64,000 nucleotides of DNA from an uncultured Muribaculaceae bacterium (GTDB taxonomy: Bacteria > Bacteroidota > Bacteroidia > Bacteroidales > Muribaculaceae), in assembly GCA_910588245.1 (NCBI GenBank), contig CAJUQP010000004.1, forward strand, positions 62,001 through 126,000. Direction: 5' to 3'. Shown piece after piece: positions 17,779 through 27,526 of the stretch. A program made the position numbers and the translations under genes. The notes beneath the pieces were generated by a model that saw nothing but the letters and a program-made list of their open reading frames with translations, was not told the origin of the DNA and ran no database searches. How positions within the stretch are numbered: the stretch's first letter is position 1; every line of letters begins with the position of its first letter.

Positions 17779-17867
17779 AACATCCCCATATAACCCATCC
17801 CCTCTAATCACACCCCAAATCACACTCCAAATCATCCAAAAAAATTACCCCCCGCAAAAATTACCTC

Positions 17868-17910
17868 AAAAAAATCAAAACAGGCTCCGGGTTAACCAAT
17901 CCGGAGCCTG
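17868..17910 (-). terminator. Terminator of the LysM/PorT-like operon
   Basis: A perfect 10-bp inverted repeat (CAGGCTCCGG / CCGGAGCCTG at 17881-17890 and 17901-17910). Read on the minus strand it is followed by TTTTGATTTTTTT. It could also stop cdsA transcripts from the other side, but the T tract is on the minus-strand side. Confidence 0.8.
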
Positions 17911-17928
17911 CTCTTTCCGTCCTATATC

Positions 17929-17984
17929 TTCACCCTTGACTCTTCACTCTTCACTCTTCACTCTTCACCCTTCACTCTTCACCC
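17929..17984 (-). repeat. Degenerate heptamer tandem array (8 units) after a stop codon
   Basis: Eight consecutive 7-bp units read on the plus strand as TTCACCC, TTGACTC, TTCACTC (three times), TTCACCC, TTCACTC, TTCACCC. The array lies between the stop codon of the PorT-like gene (17995) and the terminator hairpin (17881-17910). See the similar array at 53346-53387. Confidence 0.85.
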
Positions 17985-17994
17985 TTAAACACTT

Positions 17995-18690
17995 CTATTT
18001 AATTCTGAACCAATACCCTACCGTAGCCGATATCGACATCTGATTGGAGGCACTGTAAGTATCACTTCTCTTTGCGGAGAAGACGTTGCCAAGCCCATAG
18101 TAGAAACGGGCCTCCAACGTAAGTGAATTGCGTTTGTTGAGGTTGAACTCGGCACCGAGACCTGCGCTGATGCCATAGTCGAACTTCTGATTCACATCCA
18201 GCAGCATCTGTTCATTCATCCTGTTGGATGCCGGGAAATCTGGTAACGTTGCCATCTGCGACGGATCGAAATTCGATTCAACGCTGTCTCCGAGATAAAG
18301 GGCTACCTGCGGACCGGCATTGAAAAAGAATTTACCCCTGCGCCCGAAATAGATGTGAGCCATGACAGGAAGCTCTACATAGTTCAGTGTGCGGGAATAA
18401 TTATAGGGTGCACCTTCGAAATTCTCCGCCCAGCCTCTCTGCACATAGTTAAGCTCGGCTATAAGTCCGAAATGGTTCTCCTCGATATATCTCACCATCA
18501 CACCTCCCATCATGCCCATCTTCATGCTCTGTTTCACAGCCGGGTTGAAGAAGACTTTAGAAAAATCAACACCGCCATGGGCACCCACTGCCACGTTTGA
18601 ACTGTAATGGGTCTGCGCACCTGCTGAAAATATTCCGCAGGCAATAACGCTGCACACTGCAGCCAACCTTATATAAAACGGCCTCTTCAT
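17995..18690 (-). CDS. PorT-like outer-membrane beta-barrel protein
   Basis: A 231-residue protein with a signal peptide (cleavage likely after GIFSAGAQ) and alternating amphipathic strands ending in an aromatic-rich C-terminus (TVGYWFRIK), as in the PorT/OMP_b-brl_2 family of small Bacteroidota outer-membrane barrels. The ligand is unknown. Its ATG overlaps the stop of the upstream LysM gene by 4 bp, so the two are translationally coupled and may act together at the cell envelope. Confidence 0.8.
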   Translation of the reverse strand: MKRPFYIRLAAVCSVIACGIFSAGAQTHYSSNVAVGAHGGVDFSKVFFNPAVKQSMKMGMMGGVMVRYIEENHFGLIAELNYVQRGWAENFEGAPYNYSRTLNYVELPVMAHIYFGRRGKFFFNAGPQVALYLGDSVESNFDPSQMATLPDFPASNRMNEQMLLDVNQKFDYGISAGLGAEFNLNKRNSLTLEARFYYGLGNVFSAKRSDTYSASNQMSISATVGYWFRIK

Positions 18691-20636
18691 CTTATAGTTA
18701 CTTTTTCAACGGCACCCGACGGACGGAACACAAGCAGATATGACACCGGATTGAGGAAACCTCCCCAGTTGCTCACTCTTTTGAGGCTGAAATCAGTTTG
18801 CAGGCCGTTCTCGTCAGAGGAAAAAGTTCTGTTGAAATCACCTCCGTTGCGGCTTGTGGCATCAATGAAATATTTGGCTATGTCATAGCCTGAGGCCGCG
18901 AAATTGGGGAAGGATTTAACCGGCTCCTGGTCATACAGCTCCGCAAATTTTTCATTAAAACGCTTCCCCTCTCCGGTTTCCGGATCAAGCCAGCAGCGGG
19001 CAGGAACCACGATATCGGCTGCATCATATAGATTGCGGAAATAATCTGTCAAGGTCACCCAGCTCGGACGACCAACCACCGTGATCTCAGCCGTGGGATG
19101 CGCCTCCTTCACGATCTTGACAGTAGCCAGCAACTCCTGCACCTCATCTTTTTTCTGTGGAAATCCGTAGATAAGATATGATCCTGTATCGCTTATATCA
19201 TAGTCGCCGAGTGAGTTGATCGACAGTTTCTTCACCTTGTCTTCCGGAAGTTTCGACACGAGCAATTCCGCAATGGCATCATTCTCATCAGCGATACCGG
19301 CCATAAGCACCTCCCTGTCGCCGTAATCCTCCATTATCCTGTCTACAACCTGCTCGTTGAAAAGCGAGGAGGGCGTGAGGAGTTGCACCATTGAAGGATT
19401 GTCGAGATAAAGCTCGTTGCGCACGTCAAACGTATTTATGATCTCAAGATGGTTTGTCTCACCGTAATCCGCAAGGAATGCCGGGAAAGTCTTGTCGGCG
19501 GTAGCAACAAGAATATTAGGTGCGAAATCATCAAGTTGGTCGGTCACCGACGTCGTGGATGCACGGCCGTCGATCACTTTGAGATTGATCTTGTAAGGTG
19601 CGTCTTTCATCTCATCGAGAGCCATGAAGAAACCGCGCGTGAAGTCAACGTCCTTCTTAGAGGAGGGATCGTCGAGGAGCATGGCTACCTTCACCTCAGC
19701 GAGACGCTCCACATCGGAGTCTATCATATGAATTGAGTCATACATCTCGCGGATACCCTCAGTCGACAATTCCCTGGGATCACTGTCAGCGATCTCTTTC
19801 TCAACCTTCACGGTCTTTATCACAGGCACATTGAGGATATCGTTCTTCTCCGGCTGCTTGATCTCTCCATTGGCATCCTTAAGGGTTTCGACGTCAACCC
19901 CTGTCTTATCGGAAATACTGTTCCAGGTGTCATTCTTCTTGACCTTATATACGTCGATACCGGCGAGGCGCTCCTCCTCCACGAGCTCTGTATGATAGCG
20001 TGAGGCGCTGGAATTGACATTTATCCGAAGTGTTTCTCCGGCTCTGAAATTAGATTCCGAAACTCCCGGGTTGGCTTTGAGGATATCTTCCACCGATGTC
20101 TGATAGCGCTTTGCGAGGGAGAAGAGGGTGTCGCCAGGCTTGATTTCATAATAAAGATATTTCTGCCCGTGAGGCGACGGATTCTGTTGGAGCACGAGAG
20201 TCTCTCCTGCCTTTATTCCACGTTTTGCTTCCGGATAAGCGGCATATATCTCGTCGAGAGGTATATTGTATTTCTTTGATATGCTGTATACGGTCTCCCC
20301 TTTTTTAACGAGATGACGGATAGGCTCTACCACAGTATCTGTCGGTGCGGGATCCTCCTTGAGTTCAGTCACGACCGTCACCTTCCCCGTAGGGTAATAC
20401 AGGCGCGTGCCCTTTTTCATCTCAGAAGCGGAGTTAGGATTGAGCCTTACCAGTTCCTCAACATTCCAGTCATATTTCTTGGCGATGCCATAGATTGACT
20501 CGCCTTTCTTTATTTCGTGATAATAATACTCCTTGCCTAAAATCTCCACCTTCGGGAGATCAGGCGTAGAAGCCACGGCCGGGATGAAAGCAGCCGCCAA
20601 CCCCGCGAGGGGCAATATTCGCGTCAAGATTTTCAT
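18687..20636 (-). CDS. Four-LysM protein with a type I periplasmic-binding-like domain
   Basis: A 649-residue exported protein (signal peptide to about residue 22). Four LysM modules follow at about residues 38-83, 105-150, 158-205 and 227-275; they should bind peptidoglycan. Residues about 310-640 resemble the leucine/isoleucine/valine-binding type I periplasmic-binding fold. A periplasmic-binding fold attached to the cell wall recalls LpoA-type activators of PBP1A, and a PBP1A is encoded at 55789, but this link is only an analogy. The -7 element ends 4 nt before the ATG, so the mRNA may be leaderless. Confidence 0.78.
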   Translation of the reverse strand: MKILTRILPLAGLAAAFIPAVASTPDLPKVEILGKEYYYHEIKKGESIYGIAKKYDWNVEELVRLNPNSASEMKKGTRLYYPTGKVTVVTELKEDPAPTDTVVEPIRHLVKKGETVYSISKKYNIPLDEIYAAYPEAKRGIKAGETLVLQQNPSPHGQKYLYYEIKPGDTLFSLAKRYQTSVEDILKANPGVSESNFRAGETLRINVNSSASRYHTELVEEERLAGIDVYKVKKNDTWNSISDKTGVDVETLKDANGEIKQPEKNDILNVPVIKTVKVEKEIADSDPRELSTEGIREMYDSIHMIDSDVERLAEVKVAMLLDDPSSKKDVDFTRGFFMALDEMKDAPYKINLKVIDGRASTTSVTDQLDDFAPNILVATADKTFPAFLADYGETNHLEIINTFDVRNELYLDNPSMVQLLTPSSLFNEQVVDRIMEDYGDREVLMAGIADENDAIAELLVSKLPEDKVKKLSINSLGDYDISDTGSYLIYGFPQKKDEVQELLATVKIVKEAHPTAEITVVGRPSWVTLTDYFRNLYDAADIVVPARCWLDPETGEGKRFNEKFAELYDQEPVKSFPNFAASGYDIAKYFIDATSRNGGDFNRTFSSDENGLQTDFSLKRVSNWGGFLNPVSYLLVFRPSGAVEKVTIR

Positions 20637-20640
20637 AACG

Positions 20641-20648
20641 CAAAATTA
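20641..20648 (-). promoter_or_regulatory. -7 element directly upstream of the LysM gene (leaderless geometry)
   Basis: TAATTTTG on the minus strand (20648 to 20641), followed by only 4 nt (CGTT) before the ATG at 20636. In Bacteroidota, transcription starts a few bases after this element, which would place it at or next to the start codon. Confidence 0.6.
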
Positions 20649-20856
20649 CAAAAAAATCCCCAATCCCATTCAATTTCACCGCTATTTCTCACTATCTCTC
20701 ACCCCATAATCCGGCAACCAAAAGTTGCGGAATAAAAAAACCTTTGTCAAATCCCGTATTAACTTTGCCCCCGGAAACAGGAAAGAAGAGTCTTTCCTTG
20801 GTGTTAAGTATTCTATTTTTTTGACACAATATTGTTGCCGAATCAGCCTTTTTTGT

Positions 20857-20864
20857 TAATTTCG
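20857..20864 (+). promoter_or_regulatory. Likely -7 element of the hut operon
   Basis: TAATTTCG, the same one-base variant of TAnnTTTG as seen before rsfS, 25 bp before the hutU start codon at 20890. A TTG-containing segment lies about 20 bp upstream. Confidence 0.45.
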
Positions 20865-20889
20865 CGCTTAGAACTAATTCATATCTACC

Positions 20890-22887
20890 ATGACTCGTGA
20901 CAAAATTCTACTTTCTGCCGAATGGCCGGAGTATCATGATTTCAAAAGCGGCATCCGCCGCGCACCCGACAGAGGATATACCCTCACGCCGGAAAAAACA
21001 GTCACCGCCCTCAAAAATGCCTTACGTTATCTTCCCGAGGAACTGCACGAAAAAGCGGCTCCCGAATTTTTGGAAGAATTGCGCACCCGAGGTCGCATAT
21101 ATGCCTACCGTTGGCGTCCTGAAGGCGACCTTAAGGCCAAGCCTATAGATCAATATAAAGGAAAATGTCTTGAAGGGAAAGCCTTCCAGGTGATGATCGA
21201 CAATAATCTATGCTTCGACATAGCCCTATATCCATATGAACTCGTGACATATGGAGAGACCGGTCAGGTTTGTCAGAACTGGCTGCAATACCGTCTAATC
21301 AAGAAATATCTTGAGGAACTCACCGACGAGCAGACCCTCGTGATTGAGTCCGGCCATCCTCTCGGGCTCTTCCCCTCCCGTAAAGATGCGCCACGTGTCA
21401 TAATCACCAATGCCATGATGGTCGGAATGTTCGACAATCAGCATGACTGGCACGAGGCAATGCAGATGGGAGTGGCAAACTATGGACAGATGACCGCCGG
21501 CGGATGGATGTATATCGGTCCGCAGGGAATCGTACACGGCACATTCAACACTCTGCTCAACGCCGGACGTATGAAACTCGGTGTGCCGCAGGATGGTGAC
21601 CTCTCCGGACATCTCTTCGTATCCTCGGGACTCGGAGGCATGAGCGGTGCTCAGCCTAAAGCTGCAGAAATCGCCGGAGCTGCCGCCATAATCGCCGAGG
21701 TCGACGCATCGCGCATCGAAACCCGCAAGAACCAGGGGTGGGTGCAGGAAGTCACAGACTCGATACCGGAGGCATTCCATCTCGCAGCCGAAGCCATGAA
21801 AGAGCATAAGCCAATCTCCATAGCCTACCACGGCAATGTCGTCGATCTCCTTGAATATGCTGTGGCCCAAGATATCAAGATCGAATTACTCAGCGACCAG
21901 ACCTCATGCCATGCCGTATATGAAGGTGGATACTGCCCCGTAGGTCTATCATTTGAGGAACGCACCCGTCTGCTTCATGAAAATCCGGAGGAATTCAGAA
22001 AGAGGGTCGACGAATCGCTGAAACGCCATTTCAAAGCGATCAAGGCCCTCACCGAACGCGGCACTTATTTCTTCGACTACGGCAACTCGTTTATGAAAGC
22101 CATCTACGATGCCGGAGTGAAGGAGATATCAAGAAACGGCATCGACGAAAAAGACGGATTCATTTGGCCATCGTATGTGGAAGACATCATGGGACCGATG
22201 CTTTTCGATTACGGCTACGGACCTTTCCGTTGGGTATGCCTCAGCGGACGTCACGAAGACCTCGTGAAGACCGATCACGCCGCAATGGAATGTATCGACC
22301 CGTCGCGCCGTGGCCAGGACCGCGACAACTACAACTGGATACGCGATGCTGAGAAAAACGCGCTCGTGGTAGGCACACAAGCCCGCATTCTATATCAGGA
22401 TGCCCTCGGACGCATGAACATCGCCTTGCGTTTCAATAAAATGGTGCGTGATGGAGAAGTCGGCCCCATAATGCTCGGCCGCGACCATCATGACGTGAGC
22501 GGCACCGATTCACCATTCCGTGAGACTTCCAACATAAAAGACGGTTCTAACGTTATGGCCGACATGGCCGTACAATGCTTTGCCGGCAACTGTGCACGCG
22601 GCATGAGCCTCGTGGCGCTTCACAACGGCGGCGGTGTAGGCATTGGCAAGGCCATAAACGGCGGCTTCGGAATGGTATGCGACGGCTCCGAAAGAGTCGA
22701 CAGGATCCTCCGTAACGCTATGCTTTGGGATGTGATGGGTGGCGTTGCCCGCAGGTCATGGGCTCGAAACGAAAACGCCATGTCCACCGTGAAGGAATGG
22801 AACGAGACACAGGCCGAGAACGGATTCATGATCACCGAGCCATTCATCGCGGATGAGAAGATGATCAGGGAACTGATTGAGAGATAA
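20890..22887 (+). CDS. hutU: Urocanate hydratase HutU
   Basis: Second step of histidine degradation: urocanate to imidazolonepropionate, using NAD as an electrophile. The 665-residue protein is of the longer type found in Bacteroidota and animals rather than the ~550-residue Bacillus/Pseudomonas form. Recognisable segments include TAGGWMYIGPQGIVHGT, GGMSGAQPKAA and the NCARGMSLVALHNGGGVG region. It is the first gene of a four-gene hut operon. Confidence 0.95.
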   Translation: MTRDKILLSAEWPEYHDFKSGIRRAPDRGYTLTPEKTVTALKNALRYLPEELHEKAAPEFLEELRTRGRIYAYRWRPEGDLKAKPIDQYKGKCLEGKAFQVMIDNNLCFDIALYPYELVTYGETGQVCQNWLQYRLIKKYLEELTDEQTLVIESGHPLGLFPSRKDAPRVIITNAMMVGMFDNQHDWHEAMQMGVANYGQMTAGGWMYIGPQGIVHGTFNTLLNAGRMKLGVPQDGDLSGHLFVSSGLGGMSGAQPKAAEIAGAAAIIAEVDASRIETRKNQGWVQEVTDSIPEAFHLAAEAMKEHKPISIAYHGNVVDLLEYAVAQDIKIELLSDQTSCHAVYEGGYCPVGLSFEERTRLLHENPEEFRKRVDESLKRHFKAIKALTERGTYFFDYGNSFMKAIYDAGVKEISRNGIDEKDGFIWPSYVEDIMGPMLFDYGYGPFRWVCLSGRHEDLVKTDHAAMECIDPSRRGQDRDNYNWIRDAEKNALVVGTQARILYQDALGRMNIALRFNKMVRDGEVGPIMLGRDHHDVSGTDSPFRETSNIKDGSNVMADMAVQCFAGNCARGMSLVALHNGGGVGIGKAINGGFGMVCDGSERVDRILRNAMLWDVMGGVARRSWARNENAMSTVKEWNETQAENGFMITEPFIADEKMIRELIER

Positions 22888-22909
22888 CCAACCGATATAA
22901 GATCATAGT

Positions 22910-22939
22910 CCGGTGCCTTTGCAGAAGCAATGGCACCGG
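22910..22939 (+). other. Strong hairpin between hutU and ftcD
   Basis: Nested inverted repeats CCGGTGCC / GGCACCGG (8 bp) and TTGC / GCAA around an AGAA loop form a near-continuous 12-bp stem in the 80-bp gap. There is no T tract, so it is probably an mRNA stability or processing element rather than a terminator. Confidence 0.6.
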
Positions 22940-22967
22940 GATTCAGACTAAGAAGTTATTTAAAACC

Positions 22968-24668
22968 ATGAAACAGATAATAGAGTGTGTGCCCAATTTC
23001 TCTGAGGGGCGCGACAAGTCCGTAATCGACGCCATCGTTGCGGATATTGAGAAAGGCGGAGATGTGAGAGTGCTTGACGTAGATCCGGGAGAAGCGACCA
23101 ACCGTACGGTGGTCACTTTCGTAGGAGAACCCGATGCCGTGGTAGAAGCTGCCTTGCGTGGCATGAAGAAAGCCTCAGAGCTCATCGACATGCGCAACCA
23201 CCACGGAGCACACCCACGTATGGGTGCCACCGACGTCTGCCCTCTGATTCCGGTAAGTGGCATCACACTCGAAGAATGTGCCGCTCTCGCCCGAAAGCTT
23301 GCCGAGAGAGCAGCCACAGAACTCCACATACCATGCTATTGCTATGAGGCGGCAGCCTTCACCCCCGAGCGCAAGAATCTCGCGGTTTGCCGTCAGGGTG
23401 AATATGAAGGCCTCGCAGACAGAATGGGGAAAGAGGATAAAGGCCCCGACTATGGCAACCGTCCGTTTGACGAAGATGTAGCGCGCACTGGATGCACAGC
23501 CGTAGGCGCTCGCGATTTCCTTATAGCCGTCAACTTCAACCTCAACACCACTTCAACAAGAAGGGCAAACGCCATTGCTTTCGATGTCCGTGAGAAAGGT
23601 CGTCCGCAGCGTGAGGGGGGTAAGCCCAACGGCAAACCGATGAAAGACGCCGAGGGCAATACCATCATGCTGCCCGGAACTCTCAAGGCCACGAAAGCTA
23701 TCGGATGGTTTATCGACGAATATGGTATCGCCCAGGTTTCGATGAATATCACCGACATATCCACTACCCCCCTCCACAAGGCATTTGATGAGGTGTGCAG
23801 GGCTGCCGCGGCTCGCGGAGTGCGCGTCACCGGCACCGAGATTGTTGGTCTCGTGCCGAAGCGCACCCTCATCGACGCCGGCAAGCATTATCTCCGCATG
23901 CAGCAGCGGTCTGTCGGAATCAGCGAAGACGAGATAATAAAGATTGCCGTGAAATCAATGGGACTCGACGAACTGAAGCCTTTTGTCCGCGACGAAAAGA
24001 TTATCGAGGACATGCTTCAGGACAAACACGGCAAAAAACTTGTCGACATGACGTGCAAGGGATTCGCTGAAGAAACCGCATCCGAATCGCCCGCTCCCGG
24101 CGGAGGGAGCATCGCTGCATACATGGGCGCGCTGGCTGCCGCTCTGGGTACTATGGTGGCAAACCTTTCTGCCCACAAACCCGGATGGGACGAACGATGG
24201 GAGGAGTTTTCGGACATCGCCGAGAAAGGACATGCCATTCAAGACCGTCTCATAGCCCTCGTTGACGAAGACACCGAGGCTTTCAACCGCATCATGGCTG
24301 TGTTTGCGATGCCCAAGAAGACACCGGAAGAGAAGGAGGCACGGGCCGCGGCACTTGAGGCTGCCACACTCTACGCCACTGAAGTGCCTCTGCGCACCAT
24401 GCAGACAGCCTACGAGACTTTCGACATACTCGAGGCGATGGCATCTAAAGGGAATCCGGCCTCGGTAAGCGATGCCGGTGTAGGGGCACTCGCTGCCAGA
24501 AGTGCCGTGCTCGGAGCGCATCTCAATGTCAGGATAAACGCCGCCGGCCTGAAAAACCGCGAGAAAGCGGAGGAGCTGCTGACTGCCGCCTCAGTGCTCG
24601 CATCGGCTGCAATCAACCGGGAGATGCAGATCCTGGAAACCGTCAATAAGGTTATCGATAAAAACTGA
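22968..24668 (+). CDS. ftcD: Bifunctional glutamate formimidoyltransferase / formimido-THF cyclodeaminase
   Basis: Transfers the formimino group of formiminoglutamate to tetrahydrofolate and then deaminates it to methenyl-THF. Residues 1 to about 325 are the formiminotransferase (IIECVPNFSEGRD at the start, RNHHGAHPRMGATDVCPLIP). Residues about 350-566 are an FTCD_C cyclodeaminase domain (SESPAPGGGSIAAYMGALAAAL, NPASVSDAGVGALAAR). The fusion has the mammalian FTCD arrangement; in Bacteroides these are usually two genes. It is third in pathway order after HutH, HutU and HutI. Confidence 0.93.
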   Translation: MKQIIECVPNFSEGRDKSVIDAIVADIEKGGDVRVLDVDPGEATNRTVVTFVGEPDAVVEAALRGMKKASELIDMRNHHGAHPRMGATDVCPLIPVSGITLEECAALARKLAERAATELHIPCYCYEAAAFTPERKNLAVCRQGEYEGLADRMGKEDKGPDYGNRPFDEDVARTGCTAVGARDFLIAVNFNLNTTSTRRANAIAFDVREKGRPQREGGKPNGKPMKDAEGNTIMLPGTLKATKAIGWFIDEYGIAQVSMNITDISTTPLHKAFDEVCRAAAARGVRVTGTEIVGLVPKRTLIDAGKHYLRMQQRSVGISEDEIIKIAVKSMGLDELKPFVRDEKIIEDMLQDKHGKKLVDMTCKGFAEETASESPAPGGGSIAAYMGALAAALGTMVANLSAHKPGWDERWEEFSDIAEKGHAIQDRLIALVDEDTEAFNRIMAVFAMPKKTPEEKEARAAALEAATLYATEVPLRTMQTAYETFDILEAMASKGNPASVSDAGVGALAARSAVLGAHLNVRINAAGLKNREKAEELLTAASVLASAAINREMQILETVNKVIDKN

Positions 24669-24679
24669 CGGTTTTCCAT

Positions 24680-25927
24680 ATGGATAAGAATCTGATCATC
24701 ACAAACGCCACACTTGTGACTCCTGTGGGCAGAAGTGCCCGCAGGGGCCCAGAGATGGGTTGTCTGAAAACGACTGGACATGCCACAATAGTAGTCTCTG
24801 ACGGCATAATAACATATGCGGGGCCATCGGAAGACTACACAGTATCTGATGATACGGCATATACAAGAATCGATGCCGCAGACCGCGTGGTTCTGCCGGG
24901 CTTCGTCGACTCCCACACCCATCTGATATTCGGCGGATACAGGCCTGACGAATTCGGGTGGAGACTGAACGGTGAATCTTACATGAGCATAATGCAACGC
25001 GGAGGAGGGATTCAATCCACGGTCAATGCCACACGCTCTGCCTCTGCCGAGGAACTTGTGGAAAAGGCGCAGTGGTTTATCGACCGCATGAGCGAGATGG
25101 GGGTCACAACCGTAGAAGCCAAGAGCGGATATGGTCTCGACACTCCGTCAGAACTGAAAATGCTCAACGCGATCGAAACACTCGCAACCAAACCCGGCCA
25201 GAAACTGAATATCGTGGCCACTTTCCTCGGGGCACATGCTGTGCCGAAAGAATACAAAGGGCGCACTGAGGAATATGTCGACCTTATGATCGGCGAGATG
25301 TTGCCGGCTGTGAAAGGAAAGGCTGAGTTCTTCGATATTTTCACTGAGAAAAATGTATTCGAGATCGAAGATTCCCGCAGACTCCTGAAAGCCGCTAAGG
25401 AAGCGGGATTCAAACTGAAACTGCATGCCGACGAGATCGTGACTCTCGGAGGAGCCGAACTTGCAGCGGAAATGGGTGCTGTCTCAGCCGATCATCTCCT
25501 ACATGTGAGCGATGATGGCATACAGCGGATGGCTAAGGAAGGTGTTGTCGCAACCCTGCTCCCTCTCACAGCATTCTCCTTGCGAGAGCCCTATGCCCCG
25601 GCAAGAAAATTCATAGAAGCCGGCGCAGCCGTGGCGCTTGCCACCGATCTGAATCCCGGGAGTTGCTTCTCCGGCTCCATACCTCTGACAATAGCACTGG
25701 CGTGCATCTATATGGGTATGACAATCGAGGAGACGATAACAGCGCTCACCCTCAACGGAGCCGCGGCTGTCGACAAGTCACACGAGATCGGATCGATAGA
25801 GCCTGGCAAGAAAGGCGACCTCGTCATCCTTGAATTTTCCAACTACAGGATGCTACCCTATTACGTCGGAATGAATTGTGTCAACACAACAATCCACGAA
25901 GGAAATATCGTCTACTCCCATAAATAA
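24680..25927 (+). CDS. hutI: Imidazolonepropionase HutI
   Basis: Hydrolyses imidazolonepropionate to formiminoglutamate. The 415-residue amidohydrolase has the metal-binding FVDSHTHLIFGG segment, KLHADEI, SADHLLH and ATDLNPGSC motifs, and a closing EPGKKGDLVILE typical of amidohydrolase C-termini. It starts 11 bp after ftcD. Confidence 0.95.
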   Translation: MDKNLIITNATLVTPVGRSARRGPEMGCLKTTGHATIVVSDGIITYAGPSEDYTVSDDTAYTRIDAADRVVLPGFVDSHTHLIFGGYRPDEFGWRLNGESYMSIMQRGGGIQSTVNATRSASAEELVEKAQWFIDRMSEMGVTTVEAKSGYGLDTPSELKMLNAIETLATKPGQKLNIVATFLGAHAVPKEYKGRTEEYVDLMIGEMLPAVKGKAEFFDIFTEKNVFEIEDSRRLLKAAKEAGFKLKLHADEIVTLGGAELAAEMGAVSADHLLHVSDDGIQRMAKEGVVATLLPLTAFSLREPYAPARKFIEAGAAVALATDLNPGSCFSGSIPLTIALACIYMGMTIEETITALTLNGAAAVDKSHEIGSIEPGKKGDLVILEFSNYRMLPYYVGMNCVNTTIHEGNIVYSHK

Positions 25928-26002
25928 AGGTTGGGATTCGCTGATTCCAACCGTCAGTTTAAAACCCGTTACCAACAACCAAACACTACATCTGAAGCAA
26001 TC

Positions 26003-27508
26003 ATGAACAATGAGAATACATACGCTATAGGCTCGGGACTCCTCACCTATGACATCATAGAACAAATACTCAAAAACGACACGAAACTCACACTGTCGGA
26101 GGAGGCTAAAGATAAAATACGACATTGCCGTGAGTATCTCGACAAGAAAGAAGAAGACTTCTCACGCCCCGTATATGGCGTGACTACCGGATTCGGCTCG
26201 CTCTGCGACAGGACAATCTCCAAGGAGCAACTCTCAACTCTCCAGGAGAATCTCGTGAAGAGCCATTCATGCAGCGTCGGCACCCCTGTCGACAAGACTG
26301 TGGTCAAACTCATGCTTCTGCTTAAGGCCCATGCCCTCTCTATGGGTTTCAGCGGCGTGCAGGTAGAGACTGTGCAGAGAATCCTCGACTTCTACAACAA
26401 CGACATTTATCCGGTGGTCTACGACCGGGGCTCACTCGGCGCGTCAGGCGATCTTGCCCCTCTCGCCAACCTCTTCCTGCCGCTCATCGGCGAAGGTATG
26501 GTGGAATATAAGGGTGAAAGGATGACTGGAGCCGAAGTGCTCGCAAAATTCGGATGGGCACCGATACGACTTCAGTCGAAAGAGGGTCTCGCACTCCTCA
26601 ACGGCACCCAGTTCATGAGTGCCAACGGCATCAAGGCCCTCATCGACGGCTGGCATCTGGTTAACTGCTTCGACCTGTTCGGAGCAATGAGCCTTGAGGC
26701 CTACGACGGACGCATCGAGCCATTCTATGATTGTTTGCAACAAGTGCGTCCCCATCGCGGCCAGATCGAGACAGCTGAAGTGTTCCGCCGTATATTGAAA
26801 GGGAGTGAGATCATAGAGCATGAGAAGAAACATGTGCAAGACCCATATTCCTTCCGTTGTATCCCGCAGGTACACGGTGCCGTGAAAGACGCCATGCACC
26901 ACGTCACGGAAGTGCTCCACACGGAGATAAACTCCGTCACCGACAACCCGACAGTCTTTCCTGACGAGGATCTGGTGTTGAGCGGCGGTAATTTCCACGG
27001 CGAACCGATAGCTCTTGTATTCGACTATATGGGTGTGGCGCTTCATGAACTCGGCAATATCTCTGAGCGACGAGTGGCTCAACTCATACTTGGCAAGCGC
27101 GGGCTTCCGGAATTTCTCGTGGCCAAACCGGGACTTAATTCCGGATTCATGATTCCGCAATATGCCGCCGCATCAGTCGTGAGCCAGAACAAGATGTACG
27201 CATGGCCTGCCTCGTGCGACTCGATAGTAAGCTCCAACGGCCAGGAAGACCTCGTGTCGATGGGTGCCAATTCAGCCACAAAGCTCCACAAAATCATCGA
27301 CAATCTCAAAATCATCGTTGCCATAGAGTTGATGAACGCTGCGCAGGGAATCGATTTCCGACGCCCGTTGAAGTCCTCCCCTCAGATAGAAAAAGTCATG
27401 ACCGCCTACCGCAAAGAGGTGCCATTCGTTGAAGACGATGTCGTGATGGAGGAATATATCCGCAAGACCCAGGATTTCCTCGAGCACTTCGACGTTGTGA
27501 TCGAGTGA
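26003..27508 (+). CDS. hutH: Histidine ammonia-lyase HutH
   Basis: First step of histidine degradation, giving urocanate and ammonia. The autocatalytic MIO cofactor triad A147-S148-G149 is present in GSLGASGDLAPL, with the YGVTTGFG and NPTVFPDE motifs of the aromatic ammonia-lyase family. Start set at ATG 26003 (501 residues); the frame extends upstream only to a TTG that lies 3 bp after hutI. It is the last gene of the operon and ends 19 bp before a strong bidirectional terminator. Confidence 0.95.
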   Translation: MNNENTYAIGSGLLTYDIIEQILKNDTKLTLSEEAKDKIRHCREYLDKKEEDFSRPVYGVTTGFGSLCDRTISKEQLSTLQENLVKSHSCSVGTPVDKTVVKLMLLLKAHALSMGFSGVQVETVQRILDFYNNDIYPVVYDRGSLGASGDLAPLANLFLPLIGEGMVEYKGERMTGAEVLAKFGWAPIRLQSKEGLALLNGTQFMSANGIKALIDGWHLVNCFDLFGAMSLEAYDGRIEPFYDCLQQVRPHRGQIETAEVFRRILKGSEIIEHEKKHVQDPYSFRCIPQVHGAVKDAMHHVTEVLHTEINSVTDNPTVFPDEDLVLSGGNFHGEPIALVFDYMGVALHELGNISERRVAQLILGKRGLPEFLVAKPGLNSGFMIPQYAAASVVSQNKMYAWPASCDSIVSSNGQEDLVSMGANSATKLHKIIDNLKIIVAIELMNAAQGIDFRRPLKSSPQIEKVMTAYRKEVPFVEDDVVMEEYIRKTQDFLEHFDVVIE

Positions 27509-27526
27509 TCCGGTGCCAGCATAAAT

